This document shows, piece by piece, positions 8,035-18,685 of a DNA stretch of 64,000 nucleotides. The position numbers were made by a program, and so were the translations under genes. Source of the DNA: Actinoplanes ianthinogenes (GTDB lineage Bacteria; Actinomycetota; Actinomycetes; Mycobacteriales; Micromonosporaceae); the NCBI RefSeq assembly GCF_018324205.1, contig NZ_AP023356.1, positions 8,438,501 through 8,502,500 on the forward strand, written 5' to 3'. Positions within the stretch are counted from its first letter, which is position 1. The number at the start of each line of letters is the position of its first letter. The notes under the pieces were generated by a model. It was not told the DNA's origin, searched no databases, and saw nothing but the letters and a program-made list of their open reading frames with translations.

Positions 8035-9765
8035 ATGACTCACGGGCCCGAGCAGGCCATGCCCAACCCGGCGCGCCGGCCGCGTGCCCTCACCCCGCAG
8101 GAGCTGGGCTTCACCCCGGCCGAGCCGGTCGCCTGGCTGTCCCCGGTGCAGCTGGCCGGGACCGGGCTGCGCGTCGCGCTCTCCTCGATCCAGGGTGGCT
8201 ACCTGGACAAACGGGAGTTGCAGGCGGCCTTCCCGGACGACGTGCACCGGGAGGTCGGTCCGGACGGCGACTGCTGGATCGACTTCGTGGCCGACCTCGG
8301 GGACGGGTTCGACGCCACGTACTCGATCGCGTACCTGCTGGCCCAGGAGAAGCTGACGGTCGGCGAGCGGGAGCTGCCGCGCGGGCAGGCGCTGGTGCTC
8401 GGCGGCGACGAGGTGTACCCGACGCCGAGCGCGGAAGGATACGAGAACCGGCTGGTCGGGCCGTACCACGCGGCGCTGCCGGCCACGCCGCCCGGCGGCG
8501 ACGGGCCGGCCATGTACGCGCTGCCCGGCAACCACGACTGGTACGACGGGCTCACCGCGTTCCTGCGCCTGTTCACCGGGACCCGGCGTACCGGCATCGG
8601 CGGCTGGCGGCTGCCGCAGCACCGGTCGTACTTCGCGATCGAGCTGCCCGGCGACTGGTGGCTGCTCGCGCTGGACGACCAGGACTCCACCTACATCGAC
8701 GACCCGCAGCTGGCGTACTTCAGCCGGGTCGCCACCCGGTTCGGCCCGCAGTCCAAGGTGATCATCTCGTCGGCGAGCCCGACCTGGGTGCAGGGCGACG
8801 ACGTGCCGCAGGTCTACGCCTCGCTGGACTACTTCGTCCGCGCGGTGATCGAGCCGACCGGCGCGGCGATCCGGCTGATGGTCTCCGGCGACTGGCACCA
8901 CTACGCCCGGTACAGCAACGAGAACCGGGACCTGATCACCTGCGGGGGCGGGGGCGCGTACCTGTTCCCCACCCACCAGCTGCCGGAGACGATCGAGGTC
9001 CCGCCGGCCGGCCTGCCGTCCCCGTCCGAGCGGGAGAAGTACCGGCTGCGCTCCCGCTTCCCCGGCAAGCGCATGTCCCAGGCCTACGCGGCCAGCATCT
9101 TCGCCCGCCTGCCCAAGGACAACCCGAGCTTCATCGCCATGGTCGGCGCCCTGCACACCGCGATGATGCTGGCGCTCAGCGGCGTGATCCAGAGCGGTTT
9201 CGGCAGCCCGTTGCAGAAGTTCTCGCTGGTCCCGCTCTGCATCCTGATCGCCGTGGTGATGGCCGGGACCTACGGCTTCGCGCACCTCAGCGACTCGGTG
9301 CTGGGCCATGTCCGCCGCCGCGCTCTCGGCCTGCTGCACGGCGCCGCCCACCTGGGCCTGACCGCGCTCGGCACCTGGGCCTGGTGGGAGCTGCCCCTGC
9401 ACGACTGGCCGTGGCCGTGGTCGCTGATCGCCGCGCTGGTCGTCTACGGCGCCGCCGCCGGCCTGGCCGCCACCGAACTGACCGCCGTCTACCTGCTGAT
9501 CGCCGCCCGCTTCAATGTCAACATCAACGAGCTCTTCTCCGCGCAGGGCATCATCGACTCGAAGTCCTTCCTGCGCCTGCACATCACCGCCGACGGCACC
9601 CTGACCATCTACCCGATCGGCGTGCGCCGCTCCGCCCGCAAGTGGGCCGCCAACCCGGACGGCGCGCCGCACGAGCCCTGGGTCGTCCCCGCCGGCCGCC
9701 TGCGCCCCCACCTCATCGAGGAACCCATCGTCCTCACGGCCGAGGCCCCGCTCCCGGCCCGCTGA
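8035..9765 (+). CDS. Membrane-anchored metallophosphoesterase
   Basis: This 576-residue protein has a calcineurin-like phosphoesterase domain (about residues 40-360) and a C-terminal membrane part. Metal-binding motifs visible in order are GGDEVYPTPS (a variant of GDxx), GNHDWYDG and GDWHHYAR. Hydrophobic stretches at about 380-425, 435-455 and 465-495 suggest three or four membrane helices, and a 70-residue soluble tail follows. Probable product: a hydrolase of phosphate esters held on the cytoplasmic side of the membrane; the substrate is unknown. The start at ATG 8035 has GGGGAGG 5 bases upstream. It leads a co-directional trio with the Vps62-like protein and the GMC oxidoreductase. Confidence 0.85.
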   Translation: MTHGPEQAMPNPARRPRALTPQELGFTPAEPVAWLSPVQLAGTGLRVALSSIQGGYLDKRELQAAFPDDVHREVGPDGDCWIDFVADLGDGFDATYSIAYLLAQEKLTVGERELPRGQALVLGGDEVYPTPSAEGYENRLVGPYHAALPATPPGGDGPAMYALPGNHDWYDGLTAFLRLFTGTRRTGIGGWRLPQHRSYFAIELPGDWWLLALDDQDSTYIDDPQLAYFSRVATRFGPQSKVIISSASPTWVQGDDVPQVYASLDYFVRAVIEPTGAAIRLMVSGDWHHYARYSNENRDLITCGGGGAYLFPTHQLPETIEVPPAGLPSPSEREKYRLRSRFPGKRMSQAYAASIFARLPKDNPSFIAMVGALHTAMMLALSGVIQSGFGSPLQKFSLVPLCILIAVVMAGTYGFAHLSDSVLGHVRRRALGLLHGAAHLGLTALGTWAWWELPLHDWPWPWSLIAALVVYGAAAGLAATELTAVYLLIAARFNVNINELFSAQGIIDSKSFLRLHITADGTLTIYPIGVRRSARKWAANPDGAPHEPWVVPAGRLRPHLIEEPIVLTAEAPLPAR

Positions 9766-10073
9766 CCACGCCCGCCTCGCTCACGGCCGCGTTCCCTTCC
9801 GGTCAGATCCGTTTCCGGTACGACCTGAGCACCGTCCCGCCGAGCGTCGCCGGGACCGCGGTCCTGGAGCCGGGACTCAGCCCGGAACTGCCCAGCGGTC
9901 AGGAGTGGGGCGGGCGTGGCGTGGGATCACGGTTCGGGGCAGCCGCTTCTGTTCCGCTCCCAGGTCGTACCGGAAGAGGGTCTGACGGCGACCGGGAGGC
10001 GGACCGGGACCACCGCGGGGCGCGGCCGGGTGGTGGCGATAACCTCAGGCACAGGTCGCGGGGGAGGACTGGC
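9766..10073. other. 308-bp gap without a recognised gene
   Basis: No gene is supported here. The region is GC-rich, contains TTTCCGGTACGACC (about 9808-9821, a relative of the recurrent GTACCGAAA motif) and ends with the Shine-Dalgarno of the next gene. A promoter for the Vps62-like gene may lie here but is not identifiable. Confidence 0.4.
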
Positions 10074-11810
10074 TTGGGGATCGAGGAGGACCTGTTCCTG
10101 CTGCGGGCTTACGAGCCGGTGGCCAGGTTCACCGAAGGGGAGTGGTTCTACCCGGTCTCCGTCGAGCGTTACGTGAGCCGCGCCGGCCTGTGGCGGGCCA
10201 CGCCGGGTGTCGGCCCGCAACGGGTGGCCGCGGCCGGTGAGCTGACCCTGGACACGCTCGCCGCGGCCGGCGGCGGCGCGCTGTCCGGGATCGACGGCAC
10301 CGAGAAGCACCTGGCGCACATCCCGCTGCGGGAACGCCCGCCGCACCTGCGCCGGGCCAGCCGGCTCGCCTCGGTCGGCCCGACCGCCCGGCTGGTCGAC
10401 GCGCTGAACCGGTTCTCGCTGCTGTTCCGCGGCAGTCTGCCGGGCGGCAGCGCGGCACACTCGTTCCTGCTCCAGCGCGATCACCTGGAGCCGCACAAGC
10501 CCACCTACTACGGCCGGGTGCTGCGCGACGGCCCGTGGATCGTGTGCCAGTACTGGATGTTCTACAGCTTCAACAACTGGCGGTCCGCGTTCGGCGGCGT
10601 CAACGAGCACGAGGGCGACTGGGAGCAGGTCACCGTCTATCTGGACGGGACCGGGGTCACCGATCGGGACGGTCTGCCGCCGGCCCGCTGGGTGGTGTTC
10701 TCCGCGCACGACGAGGTCGGCGACGACCTGCGGCGGCGCTGGGACGACCCGGATCTGACGCTGGCCGAGGACCGGCACCCGGTGGTCTTCGTCGGGGCCG
10801 GCTCGCACTCCGGGGCGTACCTGCCCGGCGACTACCTGATCACGGTGAAGCCGCCGAAACTGCGCGGGCTGGTCACCGCGCTGCGCTGGTCGGCGCGGCT
10901 GCTGGCGCCCTGGTCCGGCGAGGACCGGCAGACGCTGGGGATTCCGTACGTCGACTACGCCCGCGGGGACGGCCGGGCGATCGGGCCGGGACAGGACGAG
11001 GGCTGGCACCCGGTGCTGATCGGCGACGACACGGCGTGGGTGCGCGACTTCCGCGGGCTGTGGGGCCGCGACACCCAGGACCGGCTCGGCGGGGAACGCG
11101 GGCCGGCCGGTCCCCGCTACTCCCGGGACGGGCAGGTGCGGCCGGCGTGGGCGGATCCGGTGGGCTGGGCGGGGCTGGCCAAGGTCGTACCCAATCCGGC
11201 GGCCGAACGGAAGCTGGTCGCGATCCGTACGCAGAAGAACGCCGACCGGCTCGCGGCCCTGGACCGCGAGATCGGCGCCCTGCGGGACGACCTCGCGGTC
11301 GCGGCGGCCGGCCTGCCCGCCGCCGCGCCCGAGGTGCGCGCCCTGGCCGGCGCGGAGCATCGCCTGCTCGGCCTCCAGATGGAACGCACCCGGCTCGCCG
11401 ACGAGCAGCAGCGGACCGCGACGGCCGGCCCGGTCGCCCAGGACCCGCACGCGCACCTGCGCCACCGGCGGCTGCCGATGGAGACCGCGACCGGGCTGCG
11501 CGGCCGGGCCCGCTCCTGGTGGGCGGTGCTCAGCACGCCACTGATCCTGTGGGCGATCGGCGCGCTGGTGTCCCCGCTGCCGATCAAGGGCAAGCAGACC
11601 GCGCTGATCATGCTGCTCACGTTGCTCGTGGTCGAGGGCCTGGTCCGGGCGAAGCTGCTCGCGGTGCTGCTGCGGCTGCTGCTGGCCGCCGTGCTGATCG
11701 CGGCCCTGGTGCTGCTCTGGTTCGACGGCTGGCTGGTGGTGAACTTCGCGTTCTTCTTCGCCGCCGTGCTGGTCCTGCTGATCAACATCCGGGAGGCCTG
11801 GCGCCGCTGA
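10074..11810 (+). CDS. Vps62-like domain protein with C-terminal membrane segments
   Basis: This 578-residue protein of unknown function has a central domain resembling the Vps62 family of fungal and bacterial proteins: WIVCQYWMFYSFNNW followed by NEHEGDWEQVTVYLD (residues 155-191) and VVFVGAGSHSGAY. A coiled-coil-like stretch (about 375-445) precedes three to four membrane helices in the last 100 residues. The start is inferred as TTG 10074 because GGGGAGGA sits 5 bases upstream. A conserved acidic His/Glu patch (NEHEGDWE) and HSG could bind metal. It may interact with the flanking membrane phosphoesterase; that is inference from order only. Confidence 0.75.
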   Translation: MGIEEDLFLLRAYEPVARFTEGEWFYPVSVERYVSRAGLWRATPGVGPQRVAAAGELTLDTLAAAGGGALSGIDGTEKHLAHIPLRERPPHLRRASRLASVGPTARLVDALNRFSLLFRGSLPGGSAAHSFLLQRDHLEPHKPTYYGRVLRDGPWIVCQYWMFYSFNNWRSAFGGVNEHEGDWEQVTVYLDGTGVTDRDGLPPARWVVFSAHDEVGDDLRRRWDDPDLTLAEDRHPVVFVGAGSHSGAYLPGDYLITVKPPKLRGLVTALRWSARLLAPWSGEDRQTLGIPYVDYARGDGRAIGPGQDEGWHPVLIGDDTAWVRDFRGLWGRDTQDRLGGERGPAGPRYSRDGQVRPAWADPVGWAGLAKVVPNPAAERKLVAIRTQKNADRLAALDREIGALRDDLAVAAAGLPAAAPEVRALAGAEHRLLGLQMERTRLADEQQRTATAGPVAQDPHAHLRHRRLPMETATGLRGRARSWWAVLSTPLILWAIGALVSPLPIKGKQTALIMLLTLLVVEGLVRAKLLAVLLRLLLAAVLIAALVLLWFDGWLVVNFAFFFAAVLVLLINIREAWRR

Positions 11811-11869
11811 GGCCGCGGGTTAGATTGATGGCCATCCGCCCTTCTCCACCGAAGCAGAAGGAGGACCGC

Positions 11870-13786
11870 ATGACCCCGGACCAGATGACCGTGCTGCGGC
11901 TGCTCTGCGACACCGTGGTGCCCTCGATCGACCATCCCGACGACGCCGACGGCTTCTGGGCGCGCCGTGCCACCGACCTCGGCGTGGACCAGGCCCTGCT
12001 CGTCACCCTCCCGCCCGAGCAGCTGCCGCTGGTGGCCGGCCTGCTCGACGCCCTGGAGGAGCAGGGGTTCCTGACCGCCACCCAGGCGCAGCGCGAGCAG
12101 ATCCTGGCCGCCGTGGCGGACGCCGTCGCCCCGCTGACCGCCGCGATCCTGTTGCTGCACTACGGCCTGACCGACGCGCACGGCCGCAATCCGAACTGGA
12201 CCCGCCTCGGCTATCCCGGCCCGGCCGCCCAGGTCCCGCAGGCCGACCCACCGGCGATCACCCCGCTGCGCCCGGACGGCGACCTCGACCTGGAGGCCGA
12301 CGTCGTGGTGATCGGCTCCGGCGCGGGCGGCGGCCTGATCGCCGGCCGGCTCGCCGCCACCGGCGCCCGGGTGGTCGTCCTGGAGGCCGGCCGCTACCGC
12401 ACCGAGGCCGACTTCGCGCAGCTCGAGCTGCTGGCGTACCGGAACTCCTATCGCCGCGGCGGCCCGGCGCCCACCGGCGACCTGAACATCACCCTGATGG
12501 CCGGGGCCGGGCTCGGCGGCGGCACCGTGATCAACTGGACGAACTGCATCCGCACCACCGACCGGGTCCGCCGGCAGTGGGCCGAGCACGGGCTCACCGA
12601 CCTGACCACCCCGGCCTTCGACAAGCACCTCGACCTGGTCTGGCGGGAGCTGTCGGTGAACGACCGCTGCTCCGAGTTCAACCGGCCGCACGAGGCGATG
12701 CACCGCGGGGCCGAGGCACTCGGCTGGTCGTTCGCCACGGCGTTCCGCAACTGGGACGAGAAGCGGCACGACACGCTGATCGCCGGGCACCTCGGGTTCG
12801 GTGACGCGTCCGGGGCGAAACGGTCGACGCTCAAGGTGTACCTCGAGCCGGCCGTGACCCGGCACGGCGCCCGGGTGGTCGACGGCTGCCGGGTCGACCG
12901 GATCTTCACCGAGAACGGCCGCGCGGCCGGCGTGGTCGGGCATTGGACCGGTGCGGACGGCACCCGGTCCGGCGACGTCCGGGTGATCGCGCCGACCGTC
13001 GTGGTCGCGGCCGGTTCGCTGGACTCGCCCGGCGTGCTGCTGCGCTCCGGGATCGGCGGCCCGGCGGCCGGGCGCTACCTGCGGCTGCACCCGTGCACGG
13101 TCACCCTCGGCGACTACGGGACCGACATGCAGGGCTGGTGGGGGCCGCCGCAGGCCGCGCTGGTGAACGAGTTCGCGGCGGTCGAGGACGGTTACGGCTT
13201 CCTGATGGAGAGCGTGCAGTACACCACCGGGCTGGGGGCGTCGGCGCTGCCGTACACCACCGGCGCCGAGCACAAGCAGGTGATGGCCGGCTACAAGAAT
13301 CTCGCCTCGTTCATCGGCCTGGTCCGCGACCGCGGGCACGGCCGGGTCACCGTCGACGACAGCGGCGAGACGACCGCCTGGTACTCCGTCGACGACGAGC
13401 TGGACGTGCGCAACTCGCAGCGCGCCATCGAGGCCCAGATCCGGCTGCACCACGCGGCCGGGGCACGCGGGATCCGGCTGCTCGGGCACGGCCTGGCGCC
13501 CTGGTCGTCCGGCGAGAGCCTGGAGGAGTACATCGCCCGGGCCCGGGAGATCCCGCTGCGCGCGGGCGGCGCGGTCCTGTTCTCCGCACACCAGATGGGC
13601 AGCTGCCGGATGGGCGAGGACCCGGCCACCAGCGTCGCCGACCCGCGCGGCGAGCTGCACGACACCCCCGGCGTCTGGATCGGCGACGCCTCCGCGTTCC
13701 CGACGGCCTCGGGCACCAACCCGATGATCACCATCATGGCCCTGGCGTCCCGCACCGCCGAGCACATAGCCGCCGAGGCCCGCTGA
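11870..13786 (+). CDS. GMC-family FAD oxidoreductase
   Basis: This 638-residue glucose-methanol-choline oxidoreductase would oxidise an alcohol or sugar using FAD. The first 120 residues resemble the small gluconate-2-dehydrogenase-like module seen at the N-terminus of some bacterial GMC proteins. The FAD Rossmann motif VVIGSGAGGGLIAGRLA begins near residue 143. The GMC signature AGAGLGGGTVINWTN follows, then the C-terminal catalytic region with SAHQMGSCRMG and GTNPMITIMALASR. There is no signal peptide. AGAAGGAGG precedes ATG 11870, which rules against the earlier ATG at 11829. It follows the Vps62-like gene by 59 bp, so the two may be co-transcribed. Confidence 0.9.
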   Translation: MTPDQMTVLRLLCDTVVPSIDHPDDADGFWARRATDLGVDQALLVTLPPEQLPLVAGLLDALEEQGFLTATQAQREQILAAVADAVAPLTAAILLLHYGLTDAHGRNPNWTRLGYPGPAAQVPQADPPAITPLRPDGDLDLEADVVVIGSGAGGGLIAGRLAATGARVVVLEAGRYRTEADFAQLELLAYRNSYRRGGPAPTGDLNITLMAGAGLGGGTVINWTNCIRTTDRVRRQWAEHGLTDLTTPAFDKHLDLVWRELSVNDRCSEFNRPHEAMHRGAEALGWSFATAFRNWDEKRHDTLIAGHLGFGDASGAKRSTLKVYLEPAVTRHGARVVDGCRVDRIFTENGRAAGVVGHWTGADGTRSGDVRVIAPTVVVAAGSLDSPGVLLRSGIGGPAAGRYLRLHPCTVTLGDYGTDMQGWWGPPQAALVNEFAAVEDGYGFLMESVQYTTGLGASALPYTTGAEHKQVMAGYKNLASFIGLVRDRGHGRVTVDDSGETTAWYSVDDELDVRNSQRAIEAQIRLHHAAGARGIRLLGHGLAPWSSGESLEEYIARAREIPLRAGGAVLFSAHQMGSCRMGEDPATSVADPRGELHDTPGVWIGDASAFPTASGTNPMITIMALASRTAEHIAAEAR

Positions 13787-13803
13787 TCTCTTTTCGTACG
13801 CGA

Positions 13804-13839
13804 CCGGTGGGCACCGCCGACCCGGGCGGCGCCCACCGG
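13804..13839. terminator. Bidirectional terminator between convergent genes
   Basis: A long inverted repeat has 15-base arms (CCGGTGGGCACCGCC / GGCGGCGCCCACCGG, one A-C mismatch) and a 6-nt loop. It lies between the stop of the GMC oxidoreductase (+) and the stop of the quinone oxidoreductase (-), and can serve both. It is preceded on the plus strand by CTCTTTTCGTACG. Confidence 0.8.
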
Positions 13840-13841
13840 CC

Positions 13842-14834
13842 TCACACCGTCACCACGATCTTCCCGGCATGGCCGTTCGTCTCCATCAGGCGGTGCGCGT
13901 CGCCGACCCGCTCCAGCCCCTCGAAGACCTCCGCCACCACCGGACGCAGGCTCCCGTCGCGCACCCCCGCGTCGAGGAAGTGCCACATCCGCCGACGGCC
14001 GTCCGGGGTGCCGGACAGCTGCGGGTTCGCGTACCCGCGCACGGTCAGCGGCCAGTTCAGTGGCAGCGTCATGGCCGCCCCGCCGAGCCAGCCGTAGACC
14101 ACCACCGTCCCGTTCTCGGCCGCGGCCGTGCCGAGCGCGGCGAGCCCGGGCCCGCCGATCGGATCGAAGATCAGCGCTACGCCGGATCCGCCGGTCACCT
14201 TCCGGGCGGTCTCCGGCACGTCCGCCGGCCCGTCGACGATCACCTCCGCCGCCCCGTTCGCCCGCAGCAGCGCGGCCTTCCCCGGACTGCGGGTCACCGC
14301 GATCGGGATCGCGCCGATCCGTGCCGCCACCTGCACGGCGGCCAGCCCCACCCCGCTCGACGCCGCGGTGATCAGCACGTGGTCGCCGGGGCGCAGCCCA
14401 CCCGTCTCGAGCAGCCCGCCGTACGCGGTCGAATAGGTCATCCACGCCGCGGCGCCGCGGACCGGGTCCAATCCGCCCGGGCGGCGCAGCACCGAGGTGG
14501 CCGGCAGCACGATCCGGTCGGCGTAGACGCCCTGCGCGCTCATCTCGATCCCCGGCCCGGTGAGCACCGGGTCCCCCGCGGCAACCTCGGTCACGCCCGG
14601 CCCCACCGCGGTGACCGAACCCGCCGCCTCGTAGCCGAGCCGCGACCCCGGCAGCGTCGGCTGGTAGTAGTACGTTCCGGCTCGGAACAGCGCCTCGGCC
14701 CGGTTCAGCCCGATCGCCTCGACCCGGACGGCGACCTCGCCGGGCCCGGGCGCCGGCAGACGCCAGTCCTCGATCTTCAACACCTCGGGGCCGCCCAGCT
14801 CATCGAACCGGACGACGCGTGCCATGTCACTCAT
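13842..14834 (-). CDS. Zinc-independent MDR alcohol dehydrogenase / NADPH:quinone reductase
   Basis: This 330-residue medium-chain dehydrogenase of the quinone-oxidoreductase group probably reduces quinones or enones with NADPH. The GroES-like N-terminal domain (about 1-125, GGPEVLKIEDWRLPAPGPGEV) lacks the structural zinc cysteines. The nucleotide-binding motif ITAASSGVGLAAVQVAARIGA is at about 152-172. It diverges from an AraC regulator across 56 bp, so it is the likely target of that regulator. The ORF start is ATG 14834, with a second ATG four codons in (MSDM). Confidence 0.9.
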   Translation of the reverse strand: MSDMARVVRFDELGGPEVLKIEDWRLPAPGPGEVAVRVEAIGLNRAEALFRAGTYYYQPTLPGSRLGYEAAGSVTAVGPGVTEVAAGDPVLTGPGIEMSAQGVYADRIVLPATSVLRRPGGLDPVRGAAAWMTYSTAYGGLLETGGLRPGDHVLITAASSGVGLAAVQVAARIGAIPIAVTRSPGKAALLRANGAAEVIVDGPADVPETARKVTGGSGVALIFDPIGGPGLAALGTAAAENGTVVVYGWLGGAAMTLPLNWPLTVRGYANPQLSGTPDGRRRMWHFLDAGVRDGSLRPVVAEVFEGLERVGDAHRLMETNGHAGKIVVTV

Positions 14835-14890
14835 GGAGACGACGCTAGAAGTCCTCGGTGAGACGATCCATGCCGTGAAGTCTCCCGGTC

Positions 14891-16111
<1,221 letters not shown>

Positions 16112-16382
16112 ACCCGAAACCGGCCCCGAACTCGTCCCGTCCCGGCAACCGCTGACGACCGACAGGTGGTCGCGGTCCCCGCGTGCCAGGTCAGGTCGTC
16201 GTTCGTCGCGTGGCCTCCGTCGGCGGCCCGCACCCGGTCGCGGCCCTGCGCGCCGGGCCGGGAAGTCCCCCGGTCACGGCTGGGCCGCCCGTAAACGCCC
16301 GCAGACATCACTGTCAGTGCAGGCGCGCCGCCGGTCCCGTTCCCGATCCGATCGTCCCTCCAGCCACGGTCCGGCAACCCCG
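16112..16382. other. Non-coding stretch before 63-bp repeat array 1
   Basis: Nothing convincing is seen. Open frames exist on both strands but have no ribosome-binding site or recognisable product. A degenerate outer half-unit of the array (CCAGCC around 16370) is visible at the right end. Confidence 0.4.
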
Positions 16383-16820
16383 GGCTGGTTCTGATGGCCC
16401 TTGCGCAAGCCGGGATAGGGCGCTGAGCCCCAGCCGGCAACCCCGGGCTGGTTCTGGTGGCCCTTCCGCGGGTCTCGATAGGGCGCTGAGGTCCAGCCGG
16501 GGTCCGGGGTGGGTCTGGTGGCTGCGTTGCGAGTCGGTATAGGACGGTGCGGCCCAGCCGAGGGACCCGGCTGGTTCGGGTGGCCCTTCCGCAAGCCGGG
16601 ATAGGGCGCTGGGGTCCAGCCGGTGGCGTCGGGCTGGTGTTCAGGGCCCTTTCGCGGGTCGGGATAGGGCGTTGGGGTCCAGCCGGTGTCGTCGGGCTGG
16701 TGTTCAGGGCCCTTTCGCGGGTCGGGATAGGGCGTTGGGGTCCAGCCGGTGTCGTCGGGCTGGTGTTCAGGGCCCTTTCGCGGGCCGGGATAGGGCGCTG
16801 GGGACCAGCCGGTGCCGTCG
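16383..16820 (+). repeat. 63-bp tandem repeat array 1 (7 units)
   Basis: Seven head-to-tail units begin with GGCTGG at 16383, 16446, 16509 (degenerate), 16569, 16632, 16695 and 16758. All steps are 63 bp except one of 60. The three units from 16632 are nearly identical. Each unit has an outer inverted pair GGCTGG/CCAGCC and an inner pair GCCCT/AGGGC, so it can form an imperfect hairpin of about 53 nt with a 10-bp spacer. The array lies between the 3' ends of the convergent AraC and sulfatase genes and is about 75 percent identical by unit to array 2 (47 of 63 positions in the units I compared). Confidence 0.9.
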
Positions 16821-17050
16821 GTCGGCGCCCAGGGCACTGTCCCGGCAGGGAGAAACACACACCATCGCGTTATCCACAAGCCCGTTCGTCGAGGCCCTCA
16901 GAATCCGTCACACTGTCCAGGGAAGGCCCCCTGGGTGGGCGGGCTGGGAGCGGGCTCCGGCGGCTGGCGGCTGCGACCGTGAGCAGCCGCTCCGTGGCCT
17001 GGTGCGTAGACCGCAACCGCCCGCCGGACCCGAACTGGCGATCGCGACCG

Positions 17051-17222
17051 TCACCTCCGCGGCCTGGCACGCAACGACCCACGGTCCGAAACCGGCGGCC
17101 GCGACTCCCCGCTCCACGGCCTGGCACGCAACGACCCACGGTCCGAAACCGGCGGCCGCGACCCCCCCACTCCGCGGCCCGGCGCGCAACGACCCACGGA
17201 CCGAAACCGGCGGCCGCAGCAG
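17051..17222. repeat. 57-58-bp tandem repeat, three copies
   Basis: Three consecutive copies share the core CGCAACGACCCACGG (T/A)CCGAAACCGGCGGCCGC, with unit starts at about 17063, 17120 and 17178. A weaker fourth copy lies just upstream. The repeat is unrelated to the 63-bp family next to it. The 16821-17050 stretch between the two arrays holds no recognisable gene. Confidence 0.75.
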
Positions 17223-17248
17223 CGACCACCGGCCGTACCGAAAAAGGG

Positions 17249-18685
17249 TCAGCGCCAGCAAGCGGTCCGACCGACGCAGGTGTGCAGAGCATCGACCGCG
17301 GCGTGCAGCTCAGCGAGCCGAGCAGCCGAAAGCGTCCCCACGATGTTGTTCAACTGGTGCGGGTCCGCGGTGCGGTCGTAGTACTCCGCCGCGCCGTTCC
17401 GGTACTCGACGTAGGTGTAGGTCGCGGTCCGGAGCGCGTTGTAGGTGGGCGGGTTGCCGCTGCCCGGCTCGGGAAGGTCAGGGTCGGAAGGGTCCACGTC
17501 CGGCCCGTGGTGCTCGATCAGGGCCGTGGTTCGCCAGCCGGCCGGCGCCGGGCCGGTGAGCAGCGGCTTCAGGCTGCGTCCGTCCACCTCGGTGCCGGTT
17601 GTCGTGCCGGCCAGGTCGGTGAAGGTGGGGCGCAGGTCGATGTTGGCGGCCGGCGCGGTCACCGTGATCCCGGCCCGGACCCCGCCACCGGCGACGATCA
17701 GCGGCACGTTGACGTCGGTGTCGAACGCCGTCTGCTTGCCGGGGTTCAGCCGGTACTGGCCCATGTGATAGCCGTTGTCGGAGCTGAACACGAGCACCGT
17801 GTGGCCGGCGACGCCCGCGGCCTCCAGCGTCTGCCGCAGGGTGCCGATCATCCGGTCGATCGACTGCACGGCCTGCGCCCGCTTCCGGTACGCGTTGTCG
17901 ATCTTCGTCTTCTCGTCCGCGGTCAGCGGGTCGTGGGCGGCGAGCCAGGCCGGGGCGTTCGCCGGCAGCGTGTTGAACGCGGGCCCGCGCGGCGCCGTCA
18001 GGTTCGGGAACCTGTCCAGGTCCTGAGGGTCCGGCGTGTACGGCGAGTGCGGCGTGAACGTGGCCAGCTCGATCAGGAACGGCTTCCCGGCCGCCGCCGA
18101 GTCGGTGATGAACCGTTGCGCCTTGCCGCTGATCACCCGGGTCAGGTAGTCGGCCGGCGTGCTGCCGTAGTGCCGTACCGTCCCGTTCTCCAGCAGGTTG
18201 TAGTTGTACCCGGCGTACCCGGCGCCGGCCACGTCCCACTCGGTCCAGCCGGGTGGCACCCAGCCGTCGGCGGGCAGGTAGCCGTTGAGGTACTTGCCGA
18301 GGAACGCGGTCCGGTAGCCGGCCTCGGTCAGGTCGGTGGCGAACGTGTCGCTCTCCTCGCCGCGCTGGTGGAACACGCCGAAGCCGCCGTCGTCACCGCC
18401 GTTGGTGTAGATGCCGGTGTTGTGCGGGAACCGCCCGGTGAAGATCGACGACCGGGAGGGGCAGCACAGCGAGTCGGTCACCGTGTAGTTGGCGAACGTG
18501 GTGCCCTCCGCGGCGAGGGCCTGCACGTTCGGCATGTACTGGACCAGGTTCTTGGACAGGTCGTCGGTGAGGACGAAGACGAAGTTGGTCCGGGGAGCGG
18601 CGGCCGCCGGGGAGGCGGGGGCGGGCACGGCGGCGAGCAGCCCGAGAGCTGCCGCCGCCGCGAGGACGGATCGACAGATATTCAT
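17249..18685 (-). CDS. Secreted sulfatase
   Basis: This 478-residue arylsulfatase-like enzyme is exported by an N-terminal signal peptide (residues 1-30, ending ASPAAAA). The sulfatase active-site signature is SLCCPSRSSIFTG, with Cys74 in the CxPxR motif (C74-C-P-S-R78), the site converted to formylglycine. Metal ligands include Asp41-Asp42 in the TDD motif and the Asp-Asn of FSSDNGYHMG. It probably desulfates extracellular polysaccharide or aryl sulfates; the exact substrate is unknown. The ATG at 18685 lies inside a striking A/T-rich palindrome and has no Shine-Dalgarno. Confidence 0.92.
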   Translation of the reverse strand: MNICRSVLAAAAALGLLAAVPAPASPAAAAPRTNFVFVLTDDLSKNLVQYMPNVQALAAEGTTFANYTVTDSLCCPSRSSIFTGRFPHNTGIYTNGGDDGGFGVFHQRGEESDTFATDLTEAGYRTAFLGKYLNGYLPADGWVPPGWTEWDVAGAGYAGYNYNLLENGTVRHYGSTPADYLTRVISGKAQRFITDSAAAGKPFLIELATFTPHSPYTPDPQDLDRFPNLTAPRGPAFNTLPANAPAWLAAHDPLTADEKTKIDNAYRKRAQAVQSIDRMIGTLRQTLEAAGVAGHTVLVFSSDNGYHMGQYRLNPGKQTAFDTDVNVPLIVAGGGVRAGITVTAPAANIDLRPTFTDLAGTTTGTEVDGRSLKPLLTGPAPAGWRTTALIEHHGPDVDPSDPDLPEPGSGNPPTYNALRTATYTYVEYRNGAAEYYDRTADPHQLNNIVGTLSAARLAELHAAVDALHTCVGRTACWR

